A stretch of DNA of 64,000 nt, from assembly GCA_036925085.1 (NCBI GenBank), contig JAUPFP010000004.1, forward strand, positions 6,152,001 through 6,216,000, given 5' to 3'. Positions within the stretch are counted from its first letter, which is position 1; each line of letters starts with the position of its first letter. A program made the translations under genes and the position numbers. Source of the stretch: Brachycybe producta. Its lineage: Eukaryota > Arthropoda > Diplopoda > Playtdesmida > Andrognathidae. Shown one piece after another: positions 26,311 to 38,430 of this stretch. The notes beneath the pieces are model-generated. The model did not search any database. It had not been told where the DNA came from and saw nothing but the letters and a program-made list of their open reading frames with translations.

Positions 26311-27170
26311 TATTTTAATACAACATTTTAAACAATGTTCAGATAATTTTACGGTATTATTCGGACTGACTTTTTGTAATAGGTAGTTTGCAGATTACCT
26401 AAATTATCAAACTGCTCATTGTCTAGTGAATCTGTTAGAATGGTTGATTTTTTTTGTCAGCAACAAAACTATTATAGCAGTAGTCTACTAAAAGCCCCAA
26501 CCAAATTAGTTCTATTTTTTTAGTAACAGAGGCAAAAATAAGTTGTAGCATCAGTGTAACACTGCAGGACTTTTTTTTAGTCCGAAAAACATTTCATGGC
26601 AATACTAGATAACATTTCTAAAAGCCCATCTCTTAATGTACGCATGGCTAGTTCCTTAAGAGTTGTTGTTGAAATGTTATCCCATAGTTTCTTTTTTTTT
26701 TTGGTTCCATAACTTTCCATTTATAGGTCTGTAGGACCTATTCACACAAAGATATTGGAGTGGTTGTGCGACAAAGGGCAAGAGTGGCACCGGAAATCTA
26801 AAGGTTCTATGACTTCATGTCTCACTTTTGTTGTTTGAAGTACCAATGCCATGCAGGAGATGGACACAAGAGGTCATTTAATGATTTCACTTTTACTGCA
26901 GTCTTACTTGACTGTTTCTCAAACGTGGTACAAAAAATGTATTGATCCTAAAGGTTTATATAAATATCTATAAAAATTTGGGGGTTTCTTGGCTGGATGC
27001 CACTGTAGGCCACATCTATTTTGTTGGTAAATAGCTAGATGAATTTGGTTAAGATTCCTATAAATGTACGTACGTTAAGGAACATACTAACTGTCATTGC
27101 AACTATAATCAAGGAATTTCTGCTGTTGGTGTAATATAGTCAAACAGGATGCAGAGACTTAAGGGATGAT
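26311..27170. other. Unassigned sequence
   Basis: No gene or paired repeat recognised. Confidence 0.4.
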
Positions 27171-27175
27171 TGTGC

Positions 27176-27475
27176 TTAATCCATTTGCCCTAATATTTTT
27201 TTTTGCTCTAAAGGGCACTTACCATAAAGGAACATTTGCTCTGAAACCACTTACCTTGAAACCTAAAAGAATATTTGTCCTGAAACTATTTGCCCTAAAA
27301 AGACTCTTGCCCTACAACCACTTGCCCTAAAGGGACATTTGCTCTAAAACCACTCGCCCTACAATGACATTTGCCCTAAATGGACATTTGTCCTAAAAAT
27401 ATATTTGCACTAAAATGACAATTGCCCTGAAACCTTTTGCACTAAAGAGAAACATGTCCTAAATCTATATGTCCA
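27176..27475. repeat. Tandem-word repeat, TTTGCCCTAAA family
   Basis: About 17 units of 16-18 bp of the form ATTTGCCCTAAAGGGAC with variants (GCTCTAAA, GTCCTAAA, GCACTAAA), all in one orientation. The same word forms an inverted pair at 36451-36790. Confidence 0.85.
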
Positions 27476-27865
27476 AAAGCTATAGCACACAGATTAGTGG
27501 TCAACATCAAATGACCTCACATGAGTTAATCTACCACAGCAAAATACCCCCACGTCAATCCATTTCCTAAAGTTTTGTTTGCAACCTTGTTGGTTGGTAG
27601 CTTAGTTAGCATTAATGGCATCTTGTTGGCTAATTTTTGGCATGCTAGACTACCAGCGATCATCTAGGCCACGAGATATTTCTATCTTAAGGAAAGAAAC
27701 TCATTACACATGATGAGCATCATGTATAATAAAAGATAAAACAAAAACAAAATGGTCAATAGAATTACTCTATTGGAGCAGAAGTATGTGGGGTCTAATC
27801 ATTGAAATTGAAGATCAATGACGAAAAAGTTGTAAACTAGAATATTATTAATCAGTATAGAAGAT
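27476..27865. other. Unassigned sequence
   Basis: Nothing recognised. Confidence 0.35.
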
Positions 27866-28123
27866 GGGCGCCCGCAGCTATTGGCAAGGGCTTCCCTTCC
27901 TCTTTTCGAAAGCGGAATTTCTTATTTTAATATATAATTTATCAACTGTTCTACATGATCTTAGAAGTAGAAAATGGTGTTATTTGGGTGTATTTGAGGC
28001 TATTTTCTGCTCAATGTAGTCATTTTCATATTTAGCCTTCAACACTTGCCCCCCCCCCCTTTATGAAAGCACTTGAAACCCCCATTAAAACCATTCTTCT
28101 ATAAAACACGCCTGCGGGCGCCC
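27866..28123. repeat. Element bounded by 12-bp inverted GGGCGCCCGCAG
   Basis: Perfect inverted 12-mers at 27866-27877 and 28112-28123 enclose 258 bp, including a run of 11 C near 28050. This may be a small DNA transposon; no target duplication is clear. Confidence 0.45.
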
Positions 28124-28137
28124 GTTTTATAGCACCA

Positions 28138-28235
28138 GATGTGACGTCAGACTATATAACCAACCAATTAGAAGTTGCGTTCGTCATAAAAAGGGTGGAG
28201 CCAACTTCTGTTTATCCCGTTTTCTAATAGCCTGT
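28138..28235 (+). mobile_element. ACAGGCAATT MITE (type A), right half only
   Basis: Matches the right half of the family described at 39289: GATGTGACGTCAGACTA, CCAACCAATTAGAAGTTGC, GGAGCCAACTTCTGT and a diverged terminus. Confidence 0.8.
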
Positions 28236-29152
28236 CAGCAGCACCCCGCCCACCTCCCCAGTCTCTTGATAGCGGTGGCTATAAGTCTAAGCATAAAATT
28301 TTCATTTTCATTAAAATACATCCTAGCTGTTGTTTATTGTAGTAGTTTTTGTTAATGATTTGAGTCAAATGAAAAAAAAAAAAGAATCCTCCCTCCAAAC
28401 ATAAAAGGAATAACAATGATACAGATGATCCAACTAAAGTAAACTCTTAAACACGACCTGGTATCGATCCGTGCTAAAGCTAAGACTGCAATATGTGCAA
28501 AACGCCTGTAGCCATGTTTGTATGGGCTGCATATAAATACATGTATATAAATGTATGGATGTGTTTTATGACCTCGAAATGAAACAAAACGGAATAAATT
28601 AATACAGTTACACTAATGAAGCAGAACAATAAACAGTGGCCACTTAATTCCGTTGAGTCTAAAAGCAATTATCGTTTCCTTTTGTTCATCATTTTATGCA
28701 AGTTATTATTACAATGTAGGAGACCAATTTAATATAGGCCAGAATTATGAAGATTATTTGACACGCACACAGAAACACACGTATATATGTAGATCTACTG
28801 TATATAAATTGTGAGCAAAATGACCATATTTAAAAAAAAATATGTCCTTAGACATTATATCAGTTTATATCATTTTCTTCTGTTTGGATACATGATTTAA
28901 AATTTCTACAAATATTTACAGCCGATTTTATCAATATTTAAAAATCGAAAATCAAGTGTTCTTCAAATCTTATAAATGTTTAGTTAATTTAATTCAACTA
29001 GAATCATTTTCGAATTTTAAAATAAAAGAACAAACCAAAATAGTAAAAACAAACTAAAAAAATAATAAAAGTGTAATATTGCTATGAATTTGGTAATAAA
29101 ACCTTTTTTTCCTTAATGAAAATGGGGAATTTAATTTTAAGTCATTAACTTA
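28236..29152. other. Unassigned AT-rich sequence
   Basis: Nothing recognised. Confidence 0.4.
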
Positions 29153-29374
29153 TACCTAGTACACACCTGATAATCTAAATGCATTTAAATAATAAATGTG
29201 TTCTATAGAGCCCCTGTGAAGGGGGTCTATTGACAAAATATTGATTACGTATTTCAATTTAAAATATTAATAATAAAGTCAATTTTTATTTGGTTCATGT
29301 TCTTAACTGGATTCCATATAATTCACCTAAACACATTTAATTTCAATTCATTTAACTCATGTGTGTAAAAGGTA
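29153..29374 (-). mobile_element. PIF/Harbinger-like MITE, copy 4 (internal deletion)
   Basis: TTA on both sides (29150-29152 and 29375-29377) and ends TACCTAGTACACACC and AAAAGGTA. About 80 bp are missing after the GAGCCCCTGTGAAGG segment. Confidence 0.85.
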
Positions 29375-29530
29375 TTAATGAGATGCAAATATTCTAAAGC
29401 ACTTAAACATTTCCGTCATTGTAAATCTTTTCTTATTTTGTAAGTTTTCTGATGTCTCACATGTGTTTATATTACGAGCATATATTCAATTAATCTCTTT
29501 TCATTTGCATATTCTTGCAATGGCTACTTA

Positions 29531-29839
29531 AACCTTGTACACACATGAGCTAAATGAATTCAAGTTAAATGTGTTCAGGTGAATTATACGGAATCCAGTT
29601 AAGGACATAAACCCAAATAAAAATTGACTTTATTATTAATATTTTAAATTGAAATACTAAATCAATATTTTGTCAATAGATCGTTTAGAATATATATTAT
29701 ATTTAAGTATTAAGACAATATTTTGAGATTATTAACTGAATAAATTTATTTCGACACATTGTCTATTTGCCCTTCACAGGGCTCTGTAGAATGCGTTTAA
29801 TATTTAAATGCATTTAACTGTGTATGTGTGTACAAGATA
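29531..29839 (+). mobile_element. PIF/Harbinger-like MITE, copy 5
   Basis: Ends AACCTTGTACACAC and TGTACAAGATA, TTA on both sides (29528-29530 and 29840-29842). Confidence 0.85.
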
Positions 29840-29862
29840 TTACAGAGCCAGATTAAGGTTTA

Positions 29863-30149
29863 TACCTAGTACACCTGATAATTAAATGCATTTAAATAAT
29901 AAATGTGTTCTGCAGAGCCCTCTGAAGGGCAAACAAACAATATATCGAATTTTAATTTATTCAGTTAATAATCTGAAAATATTGTGTTAATACTTAAATA
30001 TAATATATAAACTATTGATAAAATATTGATTTAGTATTTCAATTTAAAATAATAAATGTCAATTTTTATTTGGTTCATGTCTTTAACTGGATTCCGTATA
30101 ATTCACCTAAACACATTTCAATTCTTTTAACTCATGTGTGTATAAGGTA
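29863..30149 (-). mobile_element. PIF/Harbinger-like MITE, copy 6
   Basis: Opposite orientation to copy 5, only 23 bp away, so the two form a large inverted pair. TTA flanks at 29860-29862 and 30150-30152. Confidence 0.86.
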
Positions 30150-30526
30150 TTACACATGCCCCCCCCCCCCCTACCTCGCCCCTTCCCGGGCAAAAAAAAG
30201 AAAATATGCCCTTGATAAATGGTTAGTCATGCTTACTGACTTATGTTGCATTTCTATTATAGAATATTAAAGTCATGAAATTTTCAAAACAATCTTTGAT
30301 TATTGTAAAATGCTATTCAGAAAAGAGCTTTAGTTTAGAACCCATAAGTAATGTAGGACAATTTATATTATAATTATTAGTTGTGCCAATTAGCAGCACA
30401 CTTATTCGTTTCTTCTCAAATTATAATCTGAATTATAAAGTGAAGTTGCGTGCTTTTAGAAATTTCGATAGATACACGATTTAGAGGCATATTGACACTA
30501 TATCGCAACAAGAGATATGACGTCAC

Positions 30527-31443
30527 CAGTGTTGGGGAAAATACTTTTAAAAAGTATTTTAAATAAAATACAAAATGGTTGCATGAAAATGTATTTAAAT
30601 TAAAATACAAAGTTTTACTTTTATTTAAAATACAAAATACTTTCAAAAAAGGTTTTAAAATACTAAAATAATTCATCTTACATGTTTTGAGGAGTAATAA
30701 CTGTTGGATGCATTTGTCACTATTCCTTCTTGAAATTATTGTCAAAGCTGTATTTGAGAACAAACCTTTCAACAGGGGGAATGCAACTTAAGTTGTATTC
30801 AACTTCATGAAGGCAGCCTTGATACTTGCAAACTGGTGCAATGCTTGGATGTCTAACATTCGTTTTTCTTCAATGTAACTCAGGCATATGCCAACTTAAC
30901 TTTGTCAAAGTTTTGCCAAAGTAAAAAAAAATAATGTTTTGAAAGTAATAATTTTTTAAATAGTATTTTTGTACTAATTAAAATTATATATATAATATCC
31001 CAGATCTGTGTGTGTGTGTGTGTGTGTAACAAAATTTATATAAACGGAATTTATATAAATTTAAATAGATGAAGAAATGAACAGCTTTTCTCAAGGTTGC
31101 GCCAATGTTGCACCCTTCTCATCCAAGAACCGCATGATATTAAATTGGAGAGGGGAAAAGGTTGGAAAGTGTAGAAGGGGAGGGGGAGAGAGAAACGTGG
31201 AGGGGAAAAGTGGGAGGGGTGACTGAAATTGAAATGAAAGGAGTAAAAAAAGGAAAAAACGACGTGCAAGCGCACCATTGCCTGTGAATTTTGCTCCCGT
31301 CATTTATGACGGGTTACCCCACTAGTATTAAAATACTAGAAATAAAAAGTCATTTCAAAATACAAATAAATTATTTAAAGGATGTATTTCAAATACAAAT
31401 ATACTAAATACAAAAGAAGTATTTAAAATACTCCCCAACAATG
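30527..31443. mobile_element. hAT element interrupted by a Helitron
   Basis: Ends CAGTGTTGGGGAAAATACTT and CTCCCCAACAATG are inverted, with recurrent AAAATACAAA words inside. The flanks GACGTCAC and GACGTCAG match at 7 of 8 bases. Without the Helitron (30998-31325) the element would be about 589 bp. Non-coding. Confidence 0.88.
30998..31325 (+). mobile_element. Short non-autonomous Helitron, copy E, inside a hAT
   Basis: Starts A|TCCCAGATCTGTG and ends CCCCACTAG|T with the CCCGTCATTTATGACGGG hairpin. The host hAT resumes on both sides, which fixes both Helitron ends exactly. It lacks the AACGCTGTACAAA word of the other copies. Confidence 0.92.
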
Positions 31444-31451
31444 GACGTCAG

Positions 31452-33084
31452 TTTAAATAAATCTTCTGAAGTTTTGGCAATGTTGAGCACGCATATTATT
31501 ACGTTTAAAGTGAAGCTTGTATAGGAGGACATGCATTGATTTTGCATAATCCCGTATAATCAGCCCCAATGAGAAATCAGAATAAAAGTACACATCAAAT
31601 TTTTTTGGATGATGGAAGATAAAAGAGATAAAAAATAAAAAAAAAATATCAACAACAAAAAAACAGCAACTGAATGAATGCACACAAATTAACAACATAA
31701 GTCTCCAGATTTAAAGAAACAAAAGTAAAAAAAGTAGTGTAAATGTTGTAGATGGCAACTTGAAATTTAATAAACGCCTTTGTGTTGATTTTCTTTTGTT
31801 CATCCACAATACCCACATATAACCTAGGGCCGATTTCATCACAATCCACAAAAACCTCCTCCTCCCCTTCCCTCTCAATGCACTAGTACTTCTAAAAATA
31901 AACTATATAGCAACTATTGCTAACAAATGAATAAGGTTAAATTCATGTCATGTTTCTTATGACCGACTTGAACAACACAAACACCAACTGCTGTCATTGC
32001 AAAAAATTCTAAGATTATGAAGGATGTACATTTCTCATTAGGAAGAACATAGTATTGTAAGGATTTTCAGCTTTTTTTCAACCTTTTTTTCTTCTTATTT
32101 TCTTCTTCTTGTCTGCAAATCCATTAGAAACCATATAGCAACAACACAATAATAGTGTTTTAAAAAAACTCACAGTAGGCTCTCTAAGCTTTTAAAAGCT
32201 TCAGGAAAAAAACAACCTAAAGAATTTTTCTTTTCTTATTTCTCTTCAAACTTAGATCATTGATATTTTAATGCATCATTTTGACCCAGTATGTACTCCG
32301 AATTTGTACATGTATAATTTATACCGTGTCGTGTATCCATAAATAAAAGTATTTTATGTCGTCGAGTTCCTAAAATTTGTATAGCAAACTTGCATGTCAA
32401 AACGTTACTGGAATTTTGCAATACTATGCACTTTTGATAGATTAACAGGTCACACTAGTAGAGGCTGCAATGTACAAAATTTCAGCTCTCTCTCTCTAGG
32501 TTATGGGGAAGTTGGTTAAAATAGGAGAAATAGAAGTCCACGCAAACAAGACAACGGTCACGTCAAGTTAAATAAAAGCTTGTCTCTTGTTGTTTATTTA
32601 AAAAAGAGATTATTTTAAATCATCATAAGTTTGTTCTTTTTGTATCTGCATGACAGCAGATAATAATATAATGTAAATCTTCGACATCCTTCAGAGTTTC
32701 AGCAAGTCAACAATAATCTACAATCTCATTGAAATGCTTTCAAACAATTGTATGACTATTCTTGGGATTTGACCATGCAGTCATTTCATGTCATTCAAGT
32801 TAACTAACACATCAGTTCAAAAGTTTACAATATAGAAAATATCAGATTTTCAGAATTAACCCGGGGTCTAGGCAACTTTACTCAAGAGAATTTAAAAGAG
32901 TTTAGTTTAGTGGGGCAAAGGTTGATCCCCTGAACAGTTGCAGTGTTTCCATTGTCAATTCAAGATGGCAACCCCAGACTGTCTTCATTTAGATTCTACA
33001 TGAAGACAAGAAGTTTCTCCTCTACCTTAACCAGTACATGTACTTTACTGTGATTTAAGTTAAGTACCAAGGGCTAGCTGGCCC
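31452..33084. other. Unassigned sequence
   Basis: No recognised gene or paired repeat in 1.6 kb. Confidence 0.4.
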
Positions 33085-33955
33085 ATTCATTAGGCGATCC
33101 TAGACAGTCAACTAGGGTGCAAAGGTCCTAGGGTGCTGCATTTTAACAAAGTGTAGTTTTTTCGTGTTTAATGTAAGAGTCTACATCGCAAAATTACATC
33201 AAAAACTCTCCGCAAAGAGCGCTAGCATCGTTTTTTTTTATTGAGCACATAGACCCAAAGATAAAGAAAAAATGTTAATTTTTAAAATACACAGTCGCGG
33301 TGATATGTTTATTTTTCATATTTAAAGTTGCCCAATATTAAGTTTTCAAAGTGCAATGTGCACCTTAAATATATGCTGTCCGAGTGATAGAATGACAAAA
33401 AATTGTTAATTGCGGTTATATTTTTAAAAACTATTTCAAAATCGCGAATTTCTAACTCTTATGTTAAACTTCATTGAACATCCAATGCTCGTAAAAATAT
33501 GTGCAAATAATTTCAAGAAAAAAAAACAGAAAAAAATCAACACTTGCGGTAATGTGTTGGCTTCACTGAGGTTTAATTGTGTTTTTTTTTTTTAAATTAT
33601 TATTAGGTATTTTTATCAACATTTTAATGAATGTTTTTTTTTTTCTTATTTGGGCATACTCAATGGAGCTTAACATAAGAGTTAGAAATTCACGATTTTG
33701 AAATAGTTTTTAAAATATAACCCCACTTACCAATTTTTTGTCAGTCTATCACTCGATCAGCACATTTAAGGTCCACATTGCACTTTGGAAACTTACTATT
33801 GGACAACTTTAAATATAAAAAATAAACCTATTGCCGCCACTGTGTATTTTCAAAATTAACATTTTTTCTTTACCATTGGGTCTATGGGCTCAATAGAAAA
33901 ACGATGCTAGCGCTATTTGTAGAGATTTTCCGAAGTAATTTTGTGATTTAGCCTT
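33085..33955. repeat. Large foldback element (~310-bp arms)
   Basis: The left arm (about 33180-33500) and the right arm (about 33640-33955) are inverted copies. Shared words are GCGCTAGCATCGTTTTT, ATAGACCCAA, AATACACAGT, TATTTAAAGTTG, GTGCAATGTG and AAATCGTGAATTTCTAACTC in diverged form. The centre holds T-rich spacer. The stretch 33085-33140 (GGGCTAGCTGGCCCATTCATTAGGCGA) resembles hAT ends of the kind that precede such arms. No coding sequence. Confidence 0.75.
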
Positions 33956-34045
33956 TTAATCAGAAACATATGGATTGAATGATTACTAATCTTAATTCTT
34001 ATTAAATATTTATCTGGCCAATAGTTTATAAAAAAAAAGGTTCGC

Positions 34046-34155
34046 TTGACATTTTTGCGTTTAAATATTCCAAAAAAACATATATGAAGCGTATGCAGTG
34101 GCGCCATCTGAGAGGGGGGCAAAACAAAATAAATACCTATTCAGCCACCTTAAAA
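34046..34155 (+). repeat. Dispersed repeat, uninterrupted copy
   Basis: Reference for the split copy at 3863-4300: TTGACATTTTTGC, ATTCCAAAAAAAC, GGCGCCATCTGAGAGG and GCCACCTTAAA occur in the same order. Confidence 0.6.
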
Positions 34156-34252
34156 ACCGGTGCAACAAGGAAGTGGTGTATGGGGGATAATTTTGTTTTG
34201 TGCGATTAACAATTGTATATTAATTTTGTTTTTTTTTAATATATGTGTATGT

Positions 34253-34385
34253 ATATGTGCTTGACAATGCTTAATGCTGCTTGTGGACTTTTATGTCCCT
34301 CTGCCATAGGCTTATTTGGCTGCTAGCAGAGTACTTTTTGTAATTCTAATTGTAACAAAATAAAAATTCCATTTTTTAAAAAAAA
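34253..34385 (+). mobile_element. LINE 3' tail
   Basis: TTGACAATGCTTAATGCTGC, then GGACTTTTATGTCCCTCTGC and a GGCTTATTTGGCTGCTAGCA segment, matching the 3' UTR of the LINE at 57160-57640 in the other orientation. Ends with AATAAA-like and A-rich sequence. Confidence 0.7.
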
Positions 34386-35054
34386 CTTGTCAATTTCCAT
34401 TCAATCAAATGAACAAACTGGAGAGAGAGAGAAAAAAACGCAACATTAAAATATGTAATATTTTTGGTAAGCTACCACATATCTCATGTAACCTGTGTTT
34501 TTTTTTGTCCTATCTATCTATGCTGTGGTGTGGCCTACTTTGCATAGAATAGATATATCTATCTCTATATAATTATTTAGGTAATATTTGCACAGTAGCT
34601 AGTAAATTTTCAATGAATGTAAATGAAATTATTGTATGTTGTTGCATGAAAATGGTATACAGGCAAAAATATATCAAATACAACACATGCAAAAATATCT
34701 AAATATATATTTTGAACATAAAACTAAATGTTATTTATGCTCTTGTAGGCATTACACCGGTATTATTATTATTATTTTGAATAGTCAAACTAACAAACGA
34801 CCAGACTCGTTTTCTAATTATAATTTTGAGAAAGCATAAAATTGATAATCATGAATGGGGTGGTTTTTTATCGTTTGCGTTTACAGAATAGTATGTATGT
34901 TTACGAATAAACAACACTCATACAAACTCATTGTAAGATAGAAACCATATACAACATGAAATAAATAAATGAGCGCCACACAGAGTGAGACAAAACATGT
35001 AGGTCTACAGTTTGTCCACTAAATGAATTAAAAATTTAAAATTCAAATGTTTTA
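34386..35054. other. Unassigned AT-rich sequence
   Basis: Nothing recognised. Confidence 0.4.
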
Positions 35055-35860
35055 AGTAGAGGTGGGACGAATCCTAAAGTTTCTCGAATCCGAATCCTTT
35101 AAGGTTTTCGAATCCGTTGAATCTCCCAAATCTCGAATTTCTCGAATCTTTAATATAAGAATCTTATAGTTGTGGACAGGCCCCTAGTGTTGGAACAGGC
35201 CTGTAACCAAATTAGTAAATACTTTGTAATTCGTGTTACATCCAGGCATCGCCTAATGATTGACTTATTAAAACTAACTACAAAATTGAATCAGAGTTCT
35301 ATGATTGTAAGAATGCCTAGGATTTGGGCATCTCTTAATAATGAGTCGAGACAAATGTACTCTGTTGTAGAGTTAGGCAAATTGACGACGATTTATATTA
35401 TTTCTGATTGTATTATTATTTTTTCTTTTATTTTATTGTATTTTATTTTTCTTTTTGTATTATTTTTAAACCAATATAAGGTCAATTTATTATTATTATT
35501 ATTATTATATTATTTATTAAGATGCAAATAAATGAAATAATATTAAATATTAAGTTATTAATAATAAAAAAAAACAGTGTGGCACTCAGTGTCCCCACAA
35601 GGTTATGAATGATGATATTGGTGATTCAGGTACAACACCGAAATTGCACCAATCGTCTTTTTTTCGTTTATGAACGCTTCTATATTGGACGTCAATGAAG
35701 TTAAAACTAATTTTACCAAATTTGTTAACAGTTTTTTTAGGTTACGATTCGAAAGATTCGAAAGACGAAAAAAAGCGCGAAGATTCGAGTTTTCGAATCT
35801 CGAATATTTTTCAAGATTCGCGGGATTCGAATGGCCCATCCCTAATGCAAACAATTCTCT
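35055..35860. mobile_element. hAT-like element with TCGAATC word ends
   Basis: The left edge (GAGGTGGGACGAATCC) and the right edge reversed (TAGGGATGGGCCATTCGAATC) are inverted and followed by multiple TCGAATC words. A second copy of the right part is at 50122-50330. TAGGGATGGG ends are typical of some hAT families. The middle holds a LINE-like fragment (35172-35560). No target duplication found. Confidence 0.55.
35172..35560 (+). mobile_element. Possible LINE C-terminal fragment with (TAT)n tail
   Basis: A 119-residue frame contains RMPRIWASLNNESRQ, which resembles the R-x-PR-x-WN-x-LP motif near the end of many LINE proteins. It is followed by T-rich and (TTA)n sequence, as in LINE 3' ends. 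The resemblance is short, so this is tentative. Confidence 0.3.
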
Positions 35861-36450
35861 TTTTTTTTGTCCAAAAAATGTTTATATGTTTCTTTATATG
35901 TTTTTTTTACCAGTGACAACCAAACAGAAAGTAACTACACACAATTTTCTTAAGTTTCTAAGGTAAAAATAGACTACAAGTATTTTCGTTGTAGTCTTAC
36001 AAGTACCAACATTCTCCATTTGTAATAAGAGAAGAAGACTAGAACCTATACATGTTGTACATATAATGTACATGTACACATCGCCTGTCTATGGGCTATA
36101 AACAATATCCAATCAATATATATGGATACTTATTTGTTTTTTTTTTATGTTTGAACAACAGAAATAGAAAAAAGACAATATGCATTGTCTACATTATAAG
36201 CGAGGCTAAAAAAAAAAAGGTCTAGAGATTGGTTTCGATGTTATTACATGCTTGTTTTATATGGGTTTTTCGTTGAACCTTTAGGCCTTTATAATACAGG
36301 GTCCTTCTTTCCAACTTAAAAAAAAGACAAAGAATACAGTTTGTCTCAAAATAATGTTTACACACTTTGGTTGTTAATAAACTGATGTTTATCTTTTTAT
36401 TAAAATTGAACTTTATGATTTTTAAAATTAAAAGTAAATATTATAAAAGC
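35861..36450. other. Unassigned sequence
   Basis: Nothing recognised. Confidence 0.4.
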
Positions 36451-36790
36451 ATTTTCCCTAAAAAGATGTTTGCCCTAAAAAAAGATTTGCCCTAAAACCA
36501 TTTGCCCTAAAGGACATTTGCCCTAAAGCCACTTTTTTGTTCTCTCTTTTCATACAGTTTAGTGTCTTTCGGACCAGTTTTGGTGGAGTATGTTAAATTG
36601 GTTCTGCGTGCTGTAGGCGCGCAAAAAACGCCAAATGATGTATATTTACACTACTGATTAGAGCAAATTTTTTTAGGGCAAGTGTCCCTTTAGGGCAAAT
36701 GATTTTAGGGCAAATAATTTTTAGGGCAAATGTGGTTTTAGGACAAATGTCCCATTAGGGCAAATGATTTTAGGGCAAGTGTCCCACACT
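36451..36790. repeat. Foldback of TTTGCCCTAAA words
   Basis: The left arm (36451-36532) has about five TTTGCCCTAAA words. The right arm (36660-36790) has about eight of the reverse word TTTAGGGCAAA. Between them lie about 125 bp of single-copy DNA. Same architecture as 7264-7874 with a different word. Confidence 0.85.
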
Positions 36791-36865
36791 CACTTTTTCT
36801 AGCATATGGAGGGCGGCAATGTCTTACTTTTCTAGTTTCTAAAATCACTTTCAATCAGTTTCAAG

Positions 36866-38007
36866 TTTTTCTTAATGTTGTTTGAAAATGCTTCAGACCT
36901 ATACCTCGGAGTTATAGCGATGTTTTGATGTGAAAGTGAGCTGTAATAACCCTTAAATCTTTTCAATTTATGTTCACAACAACAACAAAAAAAAGAATTC
37001 TTTTTTTCATTGGCTCCTATTAGGAAGAATTATTTTCTGGCTTCCGAACATCTTTGTTGGTTTCTCTGACAACCTAAATTGCTTCTTTTCTTCTTTTAAA
37101 ATGTTTATGTTGCCATAGTAAAATCATAATCATGCAATTGTGTGTGCACAACTCTACATAAAGTATGTATAGTAAGTAGGCGAGTGGTCACAGTGAAAAA
37201 TGCCTAGATATTTAAAAAAAAATTAAGAAGTGTGGAGATTTGGGTCTTATGTGCCACACTACAAAAGAGAATTTTTTTAATATTGACACCAAGGCTGTAC
37301 CGATCACACTTTTTTTTTCCCAAGCCAATACCGAACCAATCACACACATAAAAATTGGCATGCCGATCGATTTAACCGTGCCGATCATGACGATATTCAC
37401 TACCGATTTTTGCTACTGGAGTTTGTTTCACAGACAATTTTTTGTACAGAAAGTGTAGGCTGTACACACAGGCATACGAGCTTGGCGAGGGTAATTGCCC
37501 CGCTCCCACATCTCTCTCTCTCTTCAAAGCTGCTAAGACCACGTCAGATTTGAGCAAAACGGGAACGCGCAAAATTTATATTTTTCGAGTTTACAAAGCA
37601 ATGGCAAGACAACAATTTCCTTTTAAAGATGAATTAGTGATAAAGTTGGTACTAAATTGATTTGACCCTCCACTGCAGCCGTTTTATCGGGGGGGGGGGG
37701 GGGGGGCCGTTTTTTTGAGTGCGTAAATGACCGTTTGTGTTTCATAACTATATAGCCCTGTAGTGGACATGCATATGATTTTGACTAAATGTATATTAGT
37801 TGAAGTAATCTCTATCAATTGATTACATCTTATCTCAACTGACAAAAAAATGTGTGAATATGTAGAAATTCTTTCTCAAATAATAAAAAAATCCAAATCG
37901 TGTCCTTTACATATGGCTTTCATATTGAACAGAATGAAAAAAAAAAGCTGATTTTCAATCAAACGCTGATTTTATAGCACTGGATGTGTGTGCACGTTCT
38001 CTATAAA
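36866..38007. other. Unassigned sequence with poly(G)18
   Basis: 18 consecutive G at 37689-37706. Short frames here show no domain. Confidence 0.45.
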
Positions 38008-38430
38008 GCCTGGTTTACACGGGTAGAGTTTTTAGTGGAATAGAGTAGCGAGGAGAGTACACTCTTCTCGCTACTCTACCAAAAATGGTTTTGGAACCGT
38101 TCACACGATAGGAGAGTAATCGCAGGACTACTGCTGTGTTGATGTTGTTGTTTTTGTTTGTCGAACTCTACCAGTCACTACTCTACTCTACTGAAGAAAG
38201 TTGAGTCTACATGGGTACGTATAGTGGGGAGGCTAGTAGAGTGTTTCGAGGTGGAGGGGGTAAGTAGAGTAGAGCTACTTTGCCACATGTGCGATAGTAC
38301 TCTACTCTACCAGCAAACCAGTACTCTACTGGAAATTCTACTCTACTGCGATTTTTGCCGGGTTTCTACGGGTAGAGTTACTTTACTCTACCCAGTACTC
38401 TACTAAAAACTCTACCCGTGTAAACCAGGC
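38008..38430. mobile_element. MITE with GCCTGGTTTACACGGGTAGA ends
   Basis: Inverted ends of about 30 bp (GCCTGGTTTACACGGGTAGAG and its reverse). The interior is crowded with TAGAGTA and TACTCTAC words in both orientations. The flanks are TAAA and TTAA, so a TTAA target is possible but not shown. Confidence 0.75.

Noticed and set aside
27176-27475. CRISPR-like spacing of the TTTGCCCTAAA words
   Set aside because: The words are imperfect and contiguous with no unique spacers, and the window is eukaryotic.
30416-30772. 118-residue minus frame
   Set aside because: It crosses the left end of the hAT element and its target site, so it is not a conserved gene.
35800-35835. GATTCGAATGG word resembling a tRNA B box
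   Set aside because: It belongs to the TCGAATC array at a transposon end; no A box or cloverleaf is seen.
35670-35966. Frames with RFERFERRKKARRFEF-like repeats, also near 50.1 kb
   Set aside because: They are translations of the TCGAATC words in the hAT-like element.
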